Of a stretch of DNA of 64,000 nt, positions 1-10,350 are shown one piece after another. Made by a program: the position numbers and the translations under genes. This stretch comes from Dipteris shenzhenensis (lineage: Eukaryota; Polypodiophyta; Polypodiopsida; Gleicheniales): assembly GCA_047967505.1 (NCBI GenBank), contig CM106540.1. One strand, 5' to 3'. The stretch's first letter is position 1. The number at the start of each line of letters is the position of its first letter. The notes under the pieces were generated by a model. That model was not told the origin of the DNA, did not search any database, and saw nothing but the letters and a program-made list of their open reading frames with translations.

Positions 1-129
1 GAATACTTTGGGATAGGCAAGTCCACTATTTCAAAGATTGTGCATAAGTTTGTGAAAGCCCTATTGAGCCATCAATACTAGTTTCTGCACTTGCCATTGC
101 ACCATCCATTTCTACATTTCTACATTATT

Positions 130-735
130 AAATGACACTTTCTTGCCACCATTTCCACATGTGCCATTTTTTGGAAATGGCAACCAAAGGTGCCATATAT
201 TTTTGCCATTTCTATGTCCATAATGGCAACCAAAAGTGCCATATATTTTGCCATTTTTACGTATGAAATGGCAACTAAAAGTGCCATATAGTTTTGCCAT
301 TTCCACATACAAAATGGCAACCAAGAGTGCCATATATTTATGTCATTTTTGTATCTAAAATGGCAACCAAAAGTGCCATATATTTTGCCATTTTTACGTA
401 TTAAATGGCAACTAAAAGTGCCATATAGTTTCGCGATTTCCACATGTAAGATGGCAACCAAAAGTGCCATGTATTTTTGCCATTTTATGTCTTAAATGGC
501 AACCAAAAGTGCCATATATTTTGCCATTTTTTTGTTTGAAATAGCAACCAAAAGTGGCATATAGTATTGCCATTTCCACATATAAAATGGCAACCAAAAG
601 TGCCATATATTATGCTATTTTTACGTATGAAATGGCAACTAAAAGTGCCATATAGTTTTGCCATTTCCATAATCGAAATGGCAACCAAAAGTACGATATA
701 TTTTTTTCATTTTTAATGCATGAAATGGCACTACA
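130..735. repeat. 45/46-bp tandem minisatellite, about 13 units
   Basis: The motif ATGGCAAC recurs at 178, 223, 268, 314, 360, 405, 451, 496, 541, 587, 632, 678 and 725, so the spacing alternates between 45 and 46-47 bases. Units come in two alternating flavours: after the inner TGCCAT, one carries a TTCCACAT tail and the other a TTTTACGTA-like tail, giving a dimer of about 91 bases. Each unit holds one ATGGCA and two TGCCAT, so every unit can fold on itself. Because 45 is divisible by three, long minus-strand ORFs run through the array; they are products of the periodicity and not evidence of a protein. Confidence 0.9.
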
Positions 736-960
736 TTTGAGACCAAATGTGAAAGAAATGGCAAAAGGTGACATAAAACTTATTTTTGAAATGGCAAAAG
801 GTGACATAAAAATTGTCACTTATTATATTCGAAATGGCAAAAGATGACTTAAAATTTGCGAGATTTCATGTTGAAAATGGAAATAAAGTGACATACAAAA
901 TGCCGGTTATTATGTTACAAATGACAAGAAATGGAATCACAATTGCCATTTCTTATTTTA
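736..960. repeat. Degenerate repeat tail next to the minisatellite
   Basis: The motif ATGGCAAAAGRTGAC recurs at about 758, 791 and 834, with looser copies to about 960. It shares the ATGGCA core with the array to its left and looks like an older, eroded part of the same field. No gene is visible. Confidence 0.6.
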
Positions 961-1850
961 TGAACAATAGCATTTAAAATGGGCAAAATTCTTTTAACTT
1001 CTACTAGCTTTTAAAATGGGCCAAAACGTTACATGACATTGGAATCTTAAATGACGAAAATTCTACATTTGATACTTGGTATCCATGAATGAAATTTATT
1101 GTCTAAGTGTGAAAGATTAATCAAAAGTCTTAAGTGCATCAATACTCATAGTACACAGTGTGAAGAAGTCATCTAAAATTCGAAGTAATAACTTTTACCT
1201 TTTATAACACACACAATTTACTTGATAACAAATATTATTTGATAGTTGATTGAGAAATAAATAATATAATTTTTACATAATAAAATAAAATATAAAATTA
1301 TAAAGACATTATATGAAGAGTTTTCCAAGTAACATTTAAGCCTATAGCTTGACCCAATGTCTGAATCTCATCATTTTCTTTAAATATACGAGCATCTTAA
1401 TGATTGCATCATCAACTTATACTGCTGCATAACCAACTCCTATTGATATAGTATGAACTCTAAATGAAAGATCCAAACTAATTATTGTCCCTATTTTAAC
1501 TATGTCTTTTAAGTCCTTATGTAAGATATTTACTTGTTGTCCCCTTTGAAAAGCATCAACCTACAAAGATGCATTCAAGAGATCATTAGTAGAATATTTA
1601 TTTAAAATATCTTTATGAAAAATATCTAAAAACGTTATGGTCATTGCCATACTAAATAAGAAAAATAAATAAATTCAACTTACTTGGAAAACACGTATGT
1701 CATTTGTTTGTGTTGCTGTCTTTTCTACTCCAATTGTTGATTGATGAACCTTTTTAAAATAAAGTAAATATGGTACTTAATAATACTTTATGTGAATAAT
1801 TTCTATTCTACTGAAAGATCCATAAACCTTTTCAAAACAATATCTACAAT
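961..1850. other. AT-rich intergenic DNA, nothing recognised
   Basis: No ORF, repeat or RNA could be supported. Part of it may be intron or 3' flank of the decayed transposase to the right (minus strand). Confidence 0.5.
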
Positions 1851-1911
1851 ACACGCACGCGTGCATGTGCATGTGCATGTGCATGTGTGTGTGTGTGTGT
1901 GTCTGTGTAAC
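1851..1911. repeat. (TG)n / (GCATGT)n microsatellite
   Basis: Alternating purine-pyrimidine tract: a GCATGT-type run followed by about nine TG dinucleotides. Confidence 0.9.
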
Positions 1912-1962
1912 CATGAATCATCTTTTTTGTGGAAATTATCATGAAGTAGGCATGAAATTTAC

Positions 1963-2651
1963 CAAAGGTAGAGCAGAAATGCTTTTTCTCAAATCATTAA
2001 GTTGTTCTTGCAAGGCATCCATAGCCTTATCCTTTTCATGAAGCTTTCTTTGCAACTCAATAGTCTTCTCATGTATCACTTGGTCTAAATCACCCATTGC
2101 AAAAAACTATTTGCCACCAGTAGTCTTTTTAGTAGGTACAACCAGTCTTGGACCAGAAATGTTATTATCCCCATTGTCATTTGGATTAAGATCCTACACA
2201 ATAAAAAACATGAAATATATCAAATTGATATTATATTTCATTTATTAATAATTTCTATTCATTAAACAAAGAGAACATGAAGTACCTCTAATGAAATAAC
2301 ACCATTGGTCTCTTTAGACAATGCATAGTCAGATAGTATTCCTCTTTCTTTCATCCCATATCCTTTCGAGGTATGAGCTTCTAAAAACACCTCTCGATAT
2401 GAAGGAAACCTTTGAAATCAAGAGATCTACATGTTTAAAATATTTGTCATACATGTGGATTTATCAAAGAGTACTACTATAAAAATATGAATTATGAAAA
2501 GCAAGAAAACTATTAAACTTACAAGTTCTTGTTTCATTCCAACATAACCCTTTCGACCTAAATTCGTAACATTTTCTTGGGCCTTTCTATTTCTCTTATT
2601 TCTTTCACTAGATCTCTGAATAAAGAAAGAACATATGATACTTGCAATAAA

Positions 2652-2683
<32 letters not shown>

Positions 2684-2835
2684 ATGTGCGTGTATGTGTG
2701 TACCTTGAATTCCTTTGAATTTACCAGTGTCTTTATTCTTTCCCATACATCATCTGGTAGCCATGTTGATTTTTGTGCATCATCTCCATCCCGTAAGTAA
2801 ACACTATAAGCCTAGCATTAACTCATAACAAACAC
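1963..2835 (-). pseudogene. Decayed plant transposase, En/Spm (Transposase_24-like)
   Basis: Four exon-like blocks on the minus strand join through GT-AG signals. The first (about 2830-2704) reads ...DDVWERIKTLVNSKEF, typical of the plant En/Spm-associated transposase family. The second (about 2625-2523) reads SERNKRNRKAQENVTNLGRKG, typical of the Ser/Arg/Lys-rich stretch after it. The third (about 2410-2286) includes YREVFLEAHTSKGYGMKERG. The fourth (2192-1963) ends in a coiled coil of the form VIHEKTIELQRKLHEKDKAM. A TAG interrupts the fourth block near 2100, just before the coiled coil, and a (CA)n run expands the first intron. Only the C-terminal part of a transposase is present, with no upstream catalytic region visible. 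Family assignment is from recalled motifs. It is most likely a dead fragment of a CACTA-type element or a domesticated relative. Confidence 0.6.
2656..2703. repeat. (TG)n microsatellite inside the transposase intron
   Basis: About 14 uninterrupted TG dinucleotides followed by a GCATG/CGTGTA-type tail, directly beside the GT donor of the first intron. Confidence 0.9.
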
Positions 2836-3005
2836 TCGGAGGGTCCACCGTATGTAAGCCATATATACAACATGCGTTCGAAAGGTATTTGAAAACCCCC
2901 TTTGTAACCCCTTTTTTGATATTTCATATACCCCTACTGTGAATTTTTGGGTCAAAAATTATATCCCTTCTATAAATCTGAAATTGGAAAAGCTTGTATT
3001 TTTTC
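2830..3005 (+). mobile_element. Partial copy of a hAT-like MITE (left end only)
   Basis: The sequence starting CTCGGAGGGTCCACC and running through a GCGTTC box and AAAACCCC resembles the left 100 bases of the complete element at 12,922-13,167. I could not find a matching right end, so this is a truncated or strongly diverged copy. Confidence 0.45.
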
Positions 3006-4480
3006 CCTCCTCTTTTACATTTGAGTGTAAGTTGAAGCAGATGCTACCTATGAGAAGTTACATGTCGTATAACCAAATAGATCACTTTAATTTTCATGTC
3101 AATATACATGCATTCTTTACACCCATACTAGTACCTAAGAGTGTATTTTCAACTTTGCATCTATGCAATTTCCAAAAACTCTTGTATGTGCTCCTTTTTC
3201 ATTTTGGTTTCCCTTGCATGCTCCCAAACTTGTCACTAGGTCCCAGTGTTTGTCATGAAGTGACTTGAATTGGACCATGGAAAGAATAACAATGTTGTTG
3301 ATGGCACATGTAGGCAACCTGGGAGTTTGAATAAAAGATACATAGTTGTCAAAGGCTAAGCTAGTATCAATCAGAGGTGTCAACATAGATTCATCTACAT
3401 TTGCCCAAAAGCATCAGAAACCTGCCAATATGCAAAGGCCTTGCTAATAGTTGTAGCAAGGATGCCTCTTTATCAAAGAGAGATCAACGTAATGTAATCG
3501 CCCAAATGGTGTCCAAGCTCTAAATCTGTGGAGGTCGAAAAAGTCTAAAGGGCAGTCATACGAAAGGTGATGTGAAGATAAAAGATCCAAGATCCAAGGA
3601 TGTGAAGATAAAATAACTAGTCAACCAGTCATCATGGATCCGAGAAAGAAGGGTTTGCAAAAAGTCCAACTCTGTAGTTGTTGCTGGATAATACAGTAGC
3701 AAAGTATCCTAATTATGCCAGTATGAAAACCTAGCATCCCAGAGGTCTTTGTTGCTGCCGAAGGTGGTTTTGTAATCATCTGAACTTGATTCTTTATTGA
3801 TCTAAAATGTCTCTCTTGTATGAGAACAAACGATCTCATCTAGCTCAACTTCTTTACATTAGTACATAGTTAGCCTTGGTCTCATATTTCATGCTATGCA
3901 GTAACCAACAAAGTTTTTTCCCTAAGTGAGTTTTCCCCCAAATGTTTCAAATTCCCCATGCTTGCCTCCCCCCACCCCTTTTACACCTTTTAAGATTATT
4001 TACTTAAATAAACTTGACGACAAAACTTTTGGATGAAAAACTTCAAAGTTTAGCCTTTGAAGTGCCTCATCCTAACTAATAAATCAATAAACCTTGTGCA
4101 CACATGCATTCACTAACATCATTTTAGTATCTCCTTTAATCATAGCATCAATAAACTTGCCCTAAACGTGTAATGGGATTGGATTTTAGAGTAAGATGGA
4201 CACATGTGTAAGTAGTATCGTTCTTGTTGCCTTGTTATGACATGTTCTTGCATAATATCACACTTTGCATGGCTAATGATGCAAGGTTTCCACTGCTCAT
4301 GGATGATGCATGGTGAAAAACTAGGAAATATCCATTCGAAGCCATCCAAATGACATCATATGTCGAAGATACTTTGAATAGGCCTTACACTCGAATATTT
4401 TAAGGCTTATATGAAGTATCATGCACACCCATGCATGCTTTTCAATGCTCATGCATGATTGTTTAGAGTGTCTTCAAATA
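3006..4480. other. Intergenic DNA, no gene supported
   Basis: Several short ORFs occur on both strands, but none has recognisable motifs or splice context. Nothing further is seen. Confidence 0.5.
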
Positions 4481-4865
4481 AGTGAAAAACACAAACACAT
4501 CTCCACTCCTAACAACAAGGTGCCAGCAGTCGGAGTATAGTCAAAAAGTAAGTGGACTATAAAAGACTATCACAAGATGTAAAGAGGATAGAGAGGAAAT
4601 CTTGCAAAAGGTAGTATGTTTCTTGTATATTATGTTTTGATAGAGAATACATCAACTCAACAACTCAAACTCTCAATAGGAGCGGATACAAGGTTTTGTA
4701 GCCATCTGAGATCAGTCCGACTATTGTAAGGCAACAATAAGTTTCAAAATGTAACAGTCCTAGTCAAAAACATTATGTGGTGGATCAGGCCACTAAGGAG
4801 TGCTATTAGGGACAGTTACAACTGTTGCTACAGTTACAAAATGATCCCACTACCTTGTTCCATAA
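4481..4865. other. Possible LTR-like segment, unproven
   Basis: There is a TATA-like CTATAAAAGAC at about 4,560 followed by a short CT/CA-rich stretch. This resembles an LTR promoter, but no primer site, partner LTR or target duplication is visible. Confidence 0.2.
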
Positions 4866-4869
4866 ATTT

Positions 4870-5005
4870 TTGTTGGTAGTCTGATTTTGATGAAACTTAT
4901 ATCAGCGTGAAGCTCTCTTCAACTGTATGGGATTAAGCTTTGAATAAGATACAACTGCAAAAAGTTATGAGTCTCTGTGTCTGATAGTCTATTTTTGTAA
5001 CTCCA
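4870..5005 (-). repeat. Dispersed repeat copy (family shared with 52.9-53.3 and 54.8-54.9 kb)
   Basis: On the minus strand this stretch carries the phrases GACTATCAGACACAGAGACT and CTGATATAAGTTTCATCAAA. These recur on the plus strand at 53,050-53,240 and more weakly at 54,860-54,950. It lies just 3' of the decayed ORF at 4,975-5,790, so it could be that element's tail. Confidence 0.6.
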
Positions 5006-5790
5006 ACAAACTGAGATGACAATTTGGATTTGCCATCCACACGATTCTTCAAGTTGGGTGTCATGCTCTTAGAGATCGCCCTTGAGAAAGAGATATCACA
5101 TCCTTTCAATTGCTCTACGGCTTCTTGAACCTACCATAACTTCACATTTCCTCTCGTATCAGGAAAGGTCTTCTTTAGCACATCTTAGAGGTCTATTGGC
5201 AAGCTAGAAAGCTTGACTCCACTATCTTTACTAATCTGAGCGTTGGGGTTTATATGTCTCTTCCACTGCTTCTCAAAGAAGTGTGCTTACAAATTGCCTC
5301 CAGGAATGCCTAGCACATTTTCAATCATGCTTTCAGTGATCGTAATCTTCTGACCTTGATAGACTATTTGTCCCTCCTTCACATTCACCTCCTATACCAA
5401 CCTAGTGAAGTTGTTGAAATCATCCAAATTGGGCTTTTGAAAAGCAAGAGAAAAGATCCCAGATGTCATGATTTCAAGATCAGGGGACGAGAGGCTCTCG
5501 CACTGTGCTTCAGAGGGGGAGGAAAGATTGTGTGAGGAGCTCTCGAAATGTATAGGGGAGGAGGAAAGATCATGTGAGGAGCTTTCAAACTGTGCAAACA
5601 CATTTTGGAGCTTGGTGTGTCCAAGGGGATCCATTATGAGAGGGGATAGAAGTTGTAGGAAGAGTGCAAGGGAGAAAGAAATGATCGATAGGGATAGAAG
5701 ATGAAACAATGAAGGAAATGGAATAGTGGAGGCTAAAGTTTGCAGTTGGAGTGCAAGGGAGAAAGAAATGGTCAAGAGGAATAGAAGAAA
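4975..5790 (-). pseudogene. Broken ORF of an unrecognised transposable element
   Basis: One minus-strand frame reads from about 5,775 down to about 4,950 with only four interruptions. It starts with a Ser-rich N-terminus (MDPLGHTKLQNVFAQFESSS...) and continues through FNNFTRLV, VNVKEGQIVYQGQKITITES, HFFEKQWKRHINPNAQ and KTFPDTRGNVKLW to SRAISKSMTPNLKNRVDG. The four stops are two TAG and two TAA, each of which would be Gln if its first base were C. The downstream sequence is repeated elsewhere in the window, which argues for a mobile-element origin. I do not recognise the domain; it has the general look of a plant transposon gag-like or mobile-domain protein, but that is a guess. Confidence 0.5.
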
Positions 5791-5899
5791 AAATAATGAA
5801 GTTAATGGAATAGCAGAGGCTTAAGTTTGTAGCCCGACTACAAGTAATTGCCAAGGTGAGAGCCACTGCAGTGGTTGGCCTCATTTTGATTAATTCAAG

Positions 5900-6850
5900 G
5901 CGGAAGTACTACCTTGCATGGTAATGATTGATTAGAGGTGATTAGGCTTCATGATTTATATATGTGGTAATTATTGCCATCTTTCATCTTGGTAGTGGCC
6001 ACCGATGGTGGTGCCTAAGATTACTAGCCACGTTTGTGGTGGCGGCTAAGATTCCGCCAGGCTGGCAATTAATTACCAACCACCACAGTGGCTTGCAATT
6101 GCGCACCTTCCAGTTACCACCACCAAGCTTGCATGCATGATTACTACGAGTGTAGTAAATTATCAGTCATCAAGCTTGCATGCTCAATATAGTGGATGGT
6201 AATGAGTTATTAGAGGCTTGATGATTTACTTTTGTGGTAATTACTGCCTAGTGGTGATGGCTCTCATTAGCCACGTCTATGGTGTTAATTACCAGCCACT
6301 GCAATGGCCTGCAATTACTCATCTGCTAGTTATTACCACTGGGCTTGCATGCATGATTACTGCCCAGTGGTGGTGGCTCTTATTGGCCATGTCTGTGGTG
6401 GCTAAGATTCCACTACGTTGGCAATTAATTACCAGCCACCACAATGGCCTACAATTACTCATCTGCCAGTTACTACCATTGGGCTTGCATGCATGATTAC
6501 TAAGAGTGCAATAAATTACCAATCACCTAGCTTGTATGCTTAGTAAAGTACTAAAGTGTGTGGTAATGAGTGATTAGGAAGGATTAGTCTTCATGATATA
6601 TGTTTGTGGTAATTATTGCCCTATGGCGGTGACTCTCATCAGCCACATCTATCATGGCTAAGATTCCATCGAGCTGGCAGTTAATAGCCAGCCACCACAA
6701 TGGCCTGCAATCACTCACCTATCAGTTACCACCATCAGGCGTCTGCTTCATGATTACCAACCACATCATAATTAATTGACATTGCCCGTCTGGGGTGGTG
6801 CCTAAGATTCCACTGGGCTAGCAGTTAATGACCAACCACACCGTGGTGGC
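5900..6850. repeat. Complex tandem repeat field (CCACCACAATGGCC family)
   Basis: A module containing CAGCCACCACAATGGCCTGC, an ACTCATCTGCCAGTTAC-like box and GCTTGCATGCATGATTAC recurs at about 6,085, 6,290, 6,440 and 6,690. A second module (GGTAATGAGTGATTAG...TTTGTGGTAATTATTGCC) recurs between them. Copies are diverged and of uneven length (about 140-250 bases). The region is GC-richer than its flanks. ORFs in it are incidental. Confidence 0.75.
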
Positions 6851-6918
6851 CTGTAAAATTGATATGGATGGAACATTGGGTATTTCCTTGTGCAACCAAG
6901 GAAGATGTAATTGATGGT

Positions 6919-7045
6919 GATATGGCCCTTGAGGGGTCCCCTTTAGGGTCAAGGGCCATATTTATGTCCAATGGCATCCTGGATATTGTATAATGCATGT
7001 CAATATGGCCCTTGCCCCTAGAAGGGACCCCTCAAGGGCCATGTG
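6919..7045. mobile_element. Compact foldback / MITE-like inverted repeat
   Basis: Two arms of about 43-45 bases (6,919-6,961 and 7,002-7,045) are near-perfect reverse complements separated by about 40 bases. Each arm is itself palindromic: it begins ATGGCCCTTG and ends CAAGGGCCAT. The sequence can form one long hairpin or two shorter ones. No target duplication was recognised. Confidence 0.7.
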
Positions 7046-7279
7046 GTCAGTTGCATTTTTTTAAAGTTTAATTGTATTTTTCTAGATGTATCTCCATACA
7101 ACCACATTGGTGTGTTGTTGGAGCTATTTAAGCGCTATTTTGGAACTAAACCAAGGAAATTATAGTCCTATTTTACTGGTATTTTAGTCCTTGTTGCAAT
7201 AAATCCTAAATGAGGGAAAACGTATTCCGAGCCACCACCGTGACTAGAAGCCTAGTGGCACCATCCAGATAATCAACTA

Positions 7280-7650
7280 CAATTCATTGAGTAAAAACTG
7301 AGCAAAAGAGATTACATCTACATCCAATAAGAGGTTATATAGAAATTAACAAAAACTTGTACTCAGCAAAAATTGAACAGAAGATCTTACATTTATAAAA
7401 ACTCAGCAATTGCTGAGAGCCTTAGAGGCCAAAAGAATACATCTAGTGACCATAACAACTCAAATATAAAAATTAACAATAGTGCATACTGAGAGCCTCA
7501 AATTGAACAAAAGAGATTACATAAATGTAAAAACTTAGCAATTACTGAGAGGCTTAGAGACCAAAATATTACATCCAGTGAGCCAAAAGATCGCTGAGAG
7601 CCTTAAAGGCCAAAAGATTACATCTAGCCATTGCTGAGTGGTTATGAGCC
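7280..7650. repeat. Degenerate tandem repeats (GCTGAGAGCCTTAGAGGCC family)
   Basis: Phrases such as ACTCAGCAATTGCTGAGAGC, TTAGAGGCCAAAAGA and ATTACATCTAG recur several times with variable spacing. The core AGCAATTGCT is palindromic. No gene is seen. Confidence 0.6.
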
Positions 7651-7781
7651 ACATTAAGTAAGAGGAAATTTTTACAACTCCGTATTGCAACCAACCTAGC
7701 TTGTTGCATTCCAATTTTTGAGGGAGCCAATGGAGGAGATAATGGAGAGGCTAAAGACCATGCACATTTCCAAGGCTCAAA

Positions 7782-8270
7782 TTACACCCCCCCAACAAGA
7801 TGAGAGCACTCTGTTGTGAAAATTCTAAGGGCTTCGTCGACGTCTAGGGGAAACCCATACAACACAGTGATATAGAGGCCCTTTGTGAGCATGTCATCCA
7901 ATCTGGTGACATGCAGGTGTAGGGGGAATCGACCGAGCGAACGAAAAGTGTCCAAAATAGCCAACATTTCCAGTCCTACAAAGTGCAATGCAATCACCTC
8001 AGGAAGGCAGATAACATTGGGATCATGTTGCATCGAGGGGTGGTAGTAATTACAATAGGTATGGTGAAGATGAGTGGGTGAGAAATGGAGCGGATGAGTA
8101 TGGGAGCAGATGAGTGATGAGAGTTGGAGGAGGGAGCATGGAGCAAAGTAGAGCAGCGGGGCAGAAGCAAGCTGGAGGAGGGTATGTGGAGCAAAGTAGC
8201 TGAGCGTGTGGAGCAAAGTAGCAGAGCAAGAGTAGATGAGAGCAATGTAGCAAAAGGCCAAATGCCACAA
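7782..8270 (-). CDS. Uncertain ORF, 162 aa, part low-complexity
   Basis: The N-terminal half (about residues 1-75) is Leu/Ser/His-rich and arises from a short repeat of the GGAGCAAAGTAGCAGAGC type. It is unlikely to be a real protein. The C-terminal half (VICLPEVIALHFVGLEMLAI ... DVDEALRIFTTECSHL) has ordinary composition and could be a captured or ancestral exon. I recognise no family. There is no splice or promoter evidence. Confidence 0.2.
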   Translation of the reverse strand: MWHLAFCYIALIYSCSATLLHTLSYFAPHTLLQLASAPLLYFAPCSLLQLSSLICSHTHPLHFSPTHLHHTYCNYYHPSMQHDPNVICLPEVIALHFVGLEMLAILDTFRSLGRFPLHLHVTRLDDMLTKGLYITVLYGFPLDVDEALRIFTTECSHLVGGV

Positions 8271-8430
8271 ATCTCATATATTAAAAAGTTTGAGCCACCA
8301 TAGTGGTTGGAGGCCTAGAGGACCAGTGCGGTGGTTGTCATAGATCTCCTTCTGTTTGCCAGTGCAGTGGTCATCATAGATCTCCTCCTGTAATACATAA
8401 AAATAGGTAATAGAGCCATAACTCCAAGAA

Positions 8431-8965
8431 CCAACACAATGGTCGCTCCAACCCAACCTTGAATTTTCTTGATCTGCATGGACGTGCAGCATGGTGACAG
8501 GTGAAAAAGCTACCGCATAAGGCTGGGCGATGATAGGTGGTCAGGTGAGAGATTGCACTACAGTGGTGGTTTTAGAATGATAGATTGCATCTCATTATTA
8601 TGCCAAGAACCAGCGTGATGGTCTCTCCAATCTAATTTTGAATTTTCATGATTTGCATGGGTGCGCTGCCCAATGATAGATGGCAAAGCTGCTGCAAAAG
8701 GCTGTGCGATGGCAGGTGGTCAGGACAAAGAGTGTGCTGCGGTAGTGTTTAGAATGATAGATTGTGTCTCATTATTATGCTATGAACCAGCGTGATGGTC
8801 TCTCCAAGCCAACCTTGACTTTTCATGATCTCGATGGGCATGCTGCCTAGTGATAGGTGGCAAATCTGTGACAAAGGCTGCGCGGTGACAGGTGGTCAAG
8901 CCAGAGATTGCGTTGCATGAAGTAGCACAGAGATGCATGACGTAGTGTAGAGATGTAGGATGTAG
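8431..8965. repeat. Three diverged copies of a ~177-bp tandem repeat
   Basis: The phrase ATGGTCTCTCCAA...TTTTCATGATYTGCATGG recurs at about 8,440, 8,618 and 8,793. Each copy is followed by a GATAGGTGGCAAA...GGCTG(T/C)GCG box and AGAATGATAGATTG. The spacing is 176-178 bases. The unit length resembles plant satellite monomers, but only three copies are present. Confidence 0.75.
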
Positions 8966-9277
8966 TGCAGAGCTACCATGTGTCAAGCTCTGTAGTGTTC
9001 ATAATAAATAGATTTCACCTCATTATTACGTCAGTGCGACATCATGATATCGGGAAAATTTTTGACAAGAGCGCGAGTCCGCTCAAAGTTTAAAATCTCA
9101 CTCGAGTGCATTGCGTCGCAGTCCCGAAATAGTTCTACAATTGCTTCCCGAACTCACTGCTTCCATCCCCCACTCCTAGGTTTAATTATGCAATGTTGTA
9201 AATATTTCTATGTTTGAGTCTATCTCCCAATTGAGTGGCTTTTGTTCTGGCTTTCTTCAACTTATCCTTTGTCCAAG

Positions 9278-9519
9278 GTGTCGAAAGTTTGTATGCCTTG
9301 ATACAAATAAAGGCTTGAAAAATTCACCAAGATTTGAAACTTTTATGAGAAAAAAAAAAGTTTCGCTAGAATTTGCAACTTTTTCTTTAAAATTCAAAAG
9401 GAAATATATAAAATTGTAATATGTTCTACAAATATTATGAAACTAAAAAAACTAGCTCAATAACTTTCGCCAAGATTTTATATTAATATGTAAGTATAGC
9501 TTTGATAAAAACATCTATG
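9278..9519 (+). repeat. Dispersed repeat DR-A, copy 1
   Basis: About 240 bases beginning GAAAGTTTGTATGCC and ending GATAAAAACATC match 25,996-26,236 in the same orientation, at roughly three-quarters identity by eye. The phrase GATTTGAAACTTTTATG is shared exactly. It is non-coding. Confidence 0.75.
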
Positions 9520-10289
9520 GTTCTTTGTTCTCCTTCTATAGTTGATCTTTTAATTTAGGTATTTTTGCTATATATTGCAATTTTATCTCCATCTTCTATT
9601 AGTGCAAGCCCTTGTACATGTCTACAACAATAGATTGAGTTCTGACGTATTCATGGAGTCCCTTATTGCCATCACCTACAAACTTCAGTAGTGGTGTCGG
9701 ACTAGAAAATGGAGGGGTAGAACTCATGATGAATATTTTGAATAATTCCTTTATCACACCATAAATTGATAGGACACAAGTCTCCTATCCTCATTTTATC
9801 TCTTTGCATGGCACTATTATAGACCTTTCCTTCGTTTTGCACATGCACATACTTTTCTTCTAAATCCATATGGGGATGGTAAAGTCTGTTATTGCTGGAT
9901 TGTTCTTCAGTGGTGTGGTCACATGTTGCCATTGGTTTTAGCAATGTTGTCCCATTGATTCACAACCTCATCAAATTTTTATAAAACAAAGTGTTAGCAA
10001 TGGACTTACCATGATAAATCCATGTTAATCCTTCGCACGGACACTACAAAATTTGAAAAAGCAAAGATACATAAAGGTTAATGATGGGTTTCGACATGGA
10101 ACATATTACTAGCATGAGTCAAGACTAGGGTGAAATCCTCTTTAACGAGAGAATTTTATAGGAGCCTTTCACATGCAAATCCATTTTTTCCTATTTTGGA
10201 GAAAAGAAAAAAGAATAAATTATGAATTTCTTACAATGACCCAAAATGAGTTTCCTTTTTTCCTAATGCTTAGTAAGGGATCCACTACT

Positions 10290-10350
10290 TGAATGCCAAT
10301 TAGGGTTAAAAGATGCTTTGATCACAATACTCCCCCTCAAGTTACCAAAA
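10290..10350 (-). mobile_element. Possible Copia 3' end (polypurine tract)
   Basis: On the minus strand the sequence CTTGAGGGGGAGTATTGTGA resembles the polypurine tract plus LTR start of Copia elements, and the preceding codons could read NLRGEY. The neighbouring LTR and RNase H could not be confirmed, so this is only a hint. Confidence 0.25.

Noticed and set aside
130-735. CRISPR-like array
   Set aside because: Units are contiguous with no unique spacers, there are no cas genes, and the DNA is plant nuclear.
112-819. Several minus-strand ORFs with repeated MALLVAI / YGTFGCHF peptides
   Set aside because: They come from the 45/46-base minisatellite read in open frames, and several overlapping frames give similar peptides. 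No start context or domain.
2939-3268. 109-aa plus-strand ORF
   Set aside because: Starts inside the partial MITE, low-complexity AT-rich, no recognisable motif or splice context.
5392-5775. Treating the 127-aa minus-strand ORF as a separate gene
   Set aside because: It is the N-terminal part of the broken element ORF that continues past the stop to about 4,975.
9702-9944. 80-aa minus-strand ORF with peptide-like composition
   Set aside because: No recognisable domain, splice context or repeat; too little evidence.
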